Below are positions 63,248 to 64,000 of a stretch of DNA of 64,000 bases, one piece after another. Position 1 is the first letter of the stretch. Each line of letters begins with the position of its first letter. Source of the stretch: Pseudorhodoferax sp. Leaf274. GTDB lineage: Bacteria; Pseudomonadota; Gammaproteobacteria; Burkholderiales; Burkholderiaceae_C. The translations under genes were made by a program, and so were the position numbers. The notes under the pieces are model-generated. The model saw nothing but the letters and a program-made list of their open reading frames with translations. It did no database searches and was not told the DNA's origin. The DNA lies in NCBI RefSeq assembly GCF_001422445.1, contig NZ_LMNA01000023.1:260362-324361 (forward strand), written 5' to 3'.

Positions 63248-64000
63248 GCGGGCGCGACTTCTCCGGCTACCGCTGGAACTACCCCCAGCTGCGCTGGCCC
63301 GGCGGTGCAGGCCTGGCCGTCTCGTTCGTGCTCAACGTGGAAGAGGGCGCCGAGCTTGCGCTGAGCGCAGGCGACGCGCGCAACGAAAGCCACCACGAGG
63401 TCAACCACGAGGTGGTGGGCGCGCCCGACCTGTGCATGGAAAGCCAGTTCGAGTACGGCGCGCGCGTGGGCTACTGGCGCATCACGCGGCACCTGATGGA
63501 AGCCGGCATCCCGCTGACCCTGAACGCCTGTGCCCGCGCATTGGAGGCCACGCCCTGGATCGCCAGCGACGCGGCCGAGCAGGGCTTCGAGGTCTGCTGC
63601 CACGGCTGGCGCTGGGAGTCGCACGCCGGCATGGACGAGGCCGACGAACGCGCCGTGATCGCGCGCTGCGTGGACAGCATCCGCCGCCTGCACGGCCGCG
63701 CGCCCGTGGGCTGGCACACGAAGTCGTCGGCCTCGGTGAACACGCGGCGCCTGCTGGTGGAGCAGGGCGGCTTCCTCTACGACAGCGACGCCTACAACGA
63801 CGATCTGCCCTACTACACGGCCGTGGCCGGCCGCCCGCACCTGGTGCTGCCCTACGCCTTCGACACCAACGACATGCGCTTCTTCGACAGCCACGCCTAC
63901 GTGCGCGGCAGCGACTTCGCCGACTACGCCATCGATGCCTTCGACGCGCTGCTGGCCGAGTCGCGCGAGACGCCGCGCATGCTGTCCATCGGCCTGCACA
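63244..64000 (+). CDS. PuuE-type allantoinase / polysaccharide deacetylase family protein (3' end outside window)
   Basis: Partial gene: 252 codons are visible and the frame is open at the edge. It begins MSGRDFSGYRWNYPQLRWPG and shows SFVLNVEEGAEL, where metal-free allantoinases (PuuE) carry Glu-Glu in place of the NodB Asp-Asp. EVCCHGWRWESH and GWHTKSSASVNTRRLL, then DSDAYNDDLPYY and VLPYAFDTNDMRF follow the PuuE pattern closely. Expected activity is hydrolysis of allantoin or a related cyclic ureide. Overlaps the amidohydrolase stop by four bases. Confidence 0.88.
   Translation, partial: MSGRDFSGYRWNYPQLRWPGGAGLAVSFVLNVEEGAELALSAGDARNESHHEVNHEVVGAPDLCMESQFEYGARVGYWRITRHLMEAGIPLTLNACARALEATPWIASDAAEQGFEVCCHGWRWESHAGMDEADERAVIARCVDSIRRLHGRAPVGWHTKSSASVNTRRLLVEQGGFLYDSDAYNDDLPYYTAVAGRPHLVLPYAFDTNDMRFFDSHAYVRGSDFADYAIDAFDALLAESRETPRMLSIGLH

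Overview
The window is a chromosomal segment of a high-GC, Gram-negative betaproteobacterium, most likely a member of the Comamonadaceae (Burkholderiales). The reasons are the strong G/C third-position bias, the abundance of solute receptors (two Bug/TctC-type receptors without their permeases), and two housekeeping blocks whose order is familiar from that family: yicC - Ser/Thr kinase - PP2C - rph - rdgB - hemW, and murJ / rpsT / DUF3579 / argD - argF. No tRNA, rRNA, phage, CRISPR or insertion-sequence gene is visible. Apart from housekeeping genes, the window is mostly uptake and catabolism of organic and nitrogenous compounds.

Layout. 0-7.8 kb: a dipeptide-type ABC importer (permease, two ATPases, binding protein; the partner permease lies upstream of the window) followed by two nitronate-monooxygenase-like flavoproteins and an orphan Bug receptor. 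8-10.1 kb: a LysR regulator divergent from an NTF2-like protein and a short-chain dehydrogenase. 10.2-15.2 kb: a NarX/LuxR-type two-component pair, a small ORF coupled to the regulator, a secreted 164-residue protein, and an exported helical protein flanked by gene debris. 15.2-24.2 kb: a CoA-transferase / nitroreductase / Bug receptor / acyl-CoA ligase operon, divergent from a LivK-type receptor and a second acyl-CoA ligase, then an exported amidohydrolase. The LivK and second ligase genes share an 18-bp palindromic operator. 24.2-37.2 kb: housekeeping genes plus one decayed gene. 37.3-47.1 kb: a Tat-exported carotenoid-oxygenase-like enzyme with two small exported proteins, GNAT and phosphotransferase genes, a lipoprotein S9 peptidase divergent from an OmpR-type two-component system (its kinase is frameshifted), an MFS exporter and a cysteine-cluster protein.

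47.1-64 kb is the most interesting region: a continuous catabolic island of 17 genes. One minus-strand operon runs binding protein, permease, ATPase, epimerase, dehydrogenase, dihydropyrimidinase-like hydrolase, hydantoin-racemase-like protein. A second minus-strand operon runs binding protein, maleate-isomerase-like enzyme, GntR regulator, amidohydrolase. A plus-strand operon encodes a PotABC-type importer, followed by a nucleoside-deaminase-like protein, another amidohydrolase and a PuuE-type allantoinase cut by the window edge. Copies of a 12-bp site (TTTGTATCCAAT type) embedded in a longer conserved block sit in front of three transcription units, which strongly suggests one GntR-controlled regulon. 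The enzyme set (deaminases, cyclic amidohydrolases, Asp/Glu-racemase-fold proteins) fits stepwise opening of an N-heterocycle, but the substrate cannot be read from the sequence.

Decay is concentrated in a few places: a truncated stress-protein start fused in frame to another gene (13.8 kb), a stranded C-terminal fragment (15.0 kb), a probable lipoate-ligase-family gene with an internal deletion (24.3 kb), and the frameshifted histidine kinase (45.17 kb).
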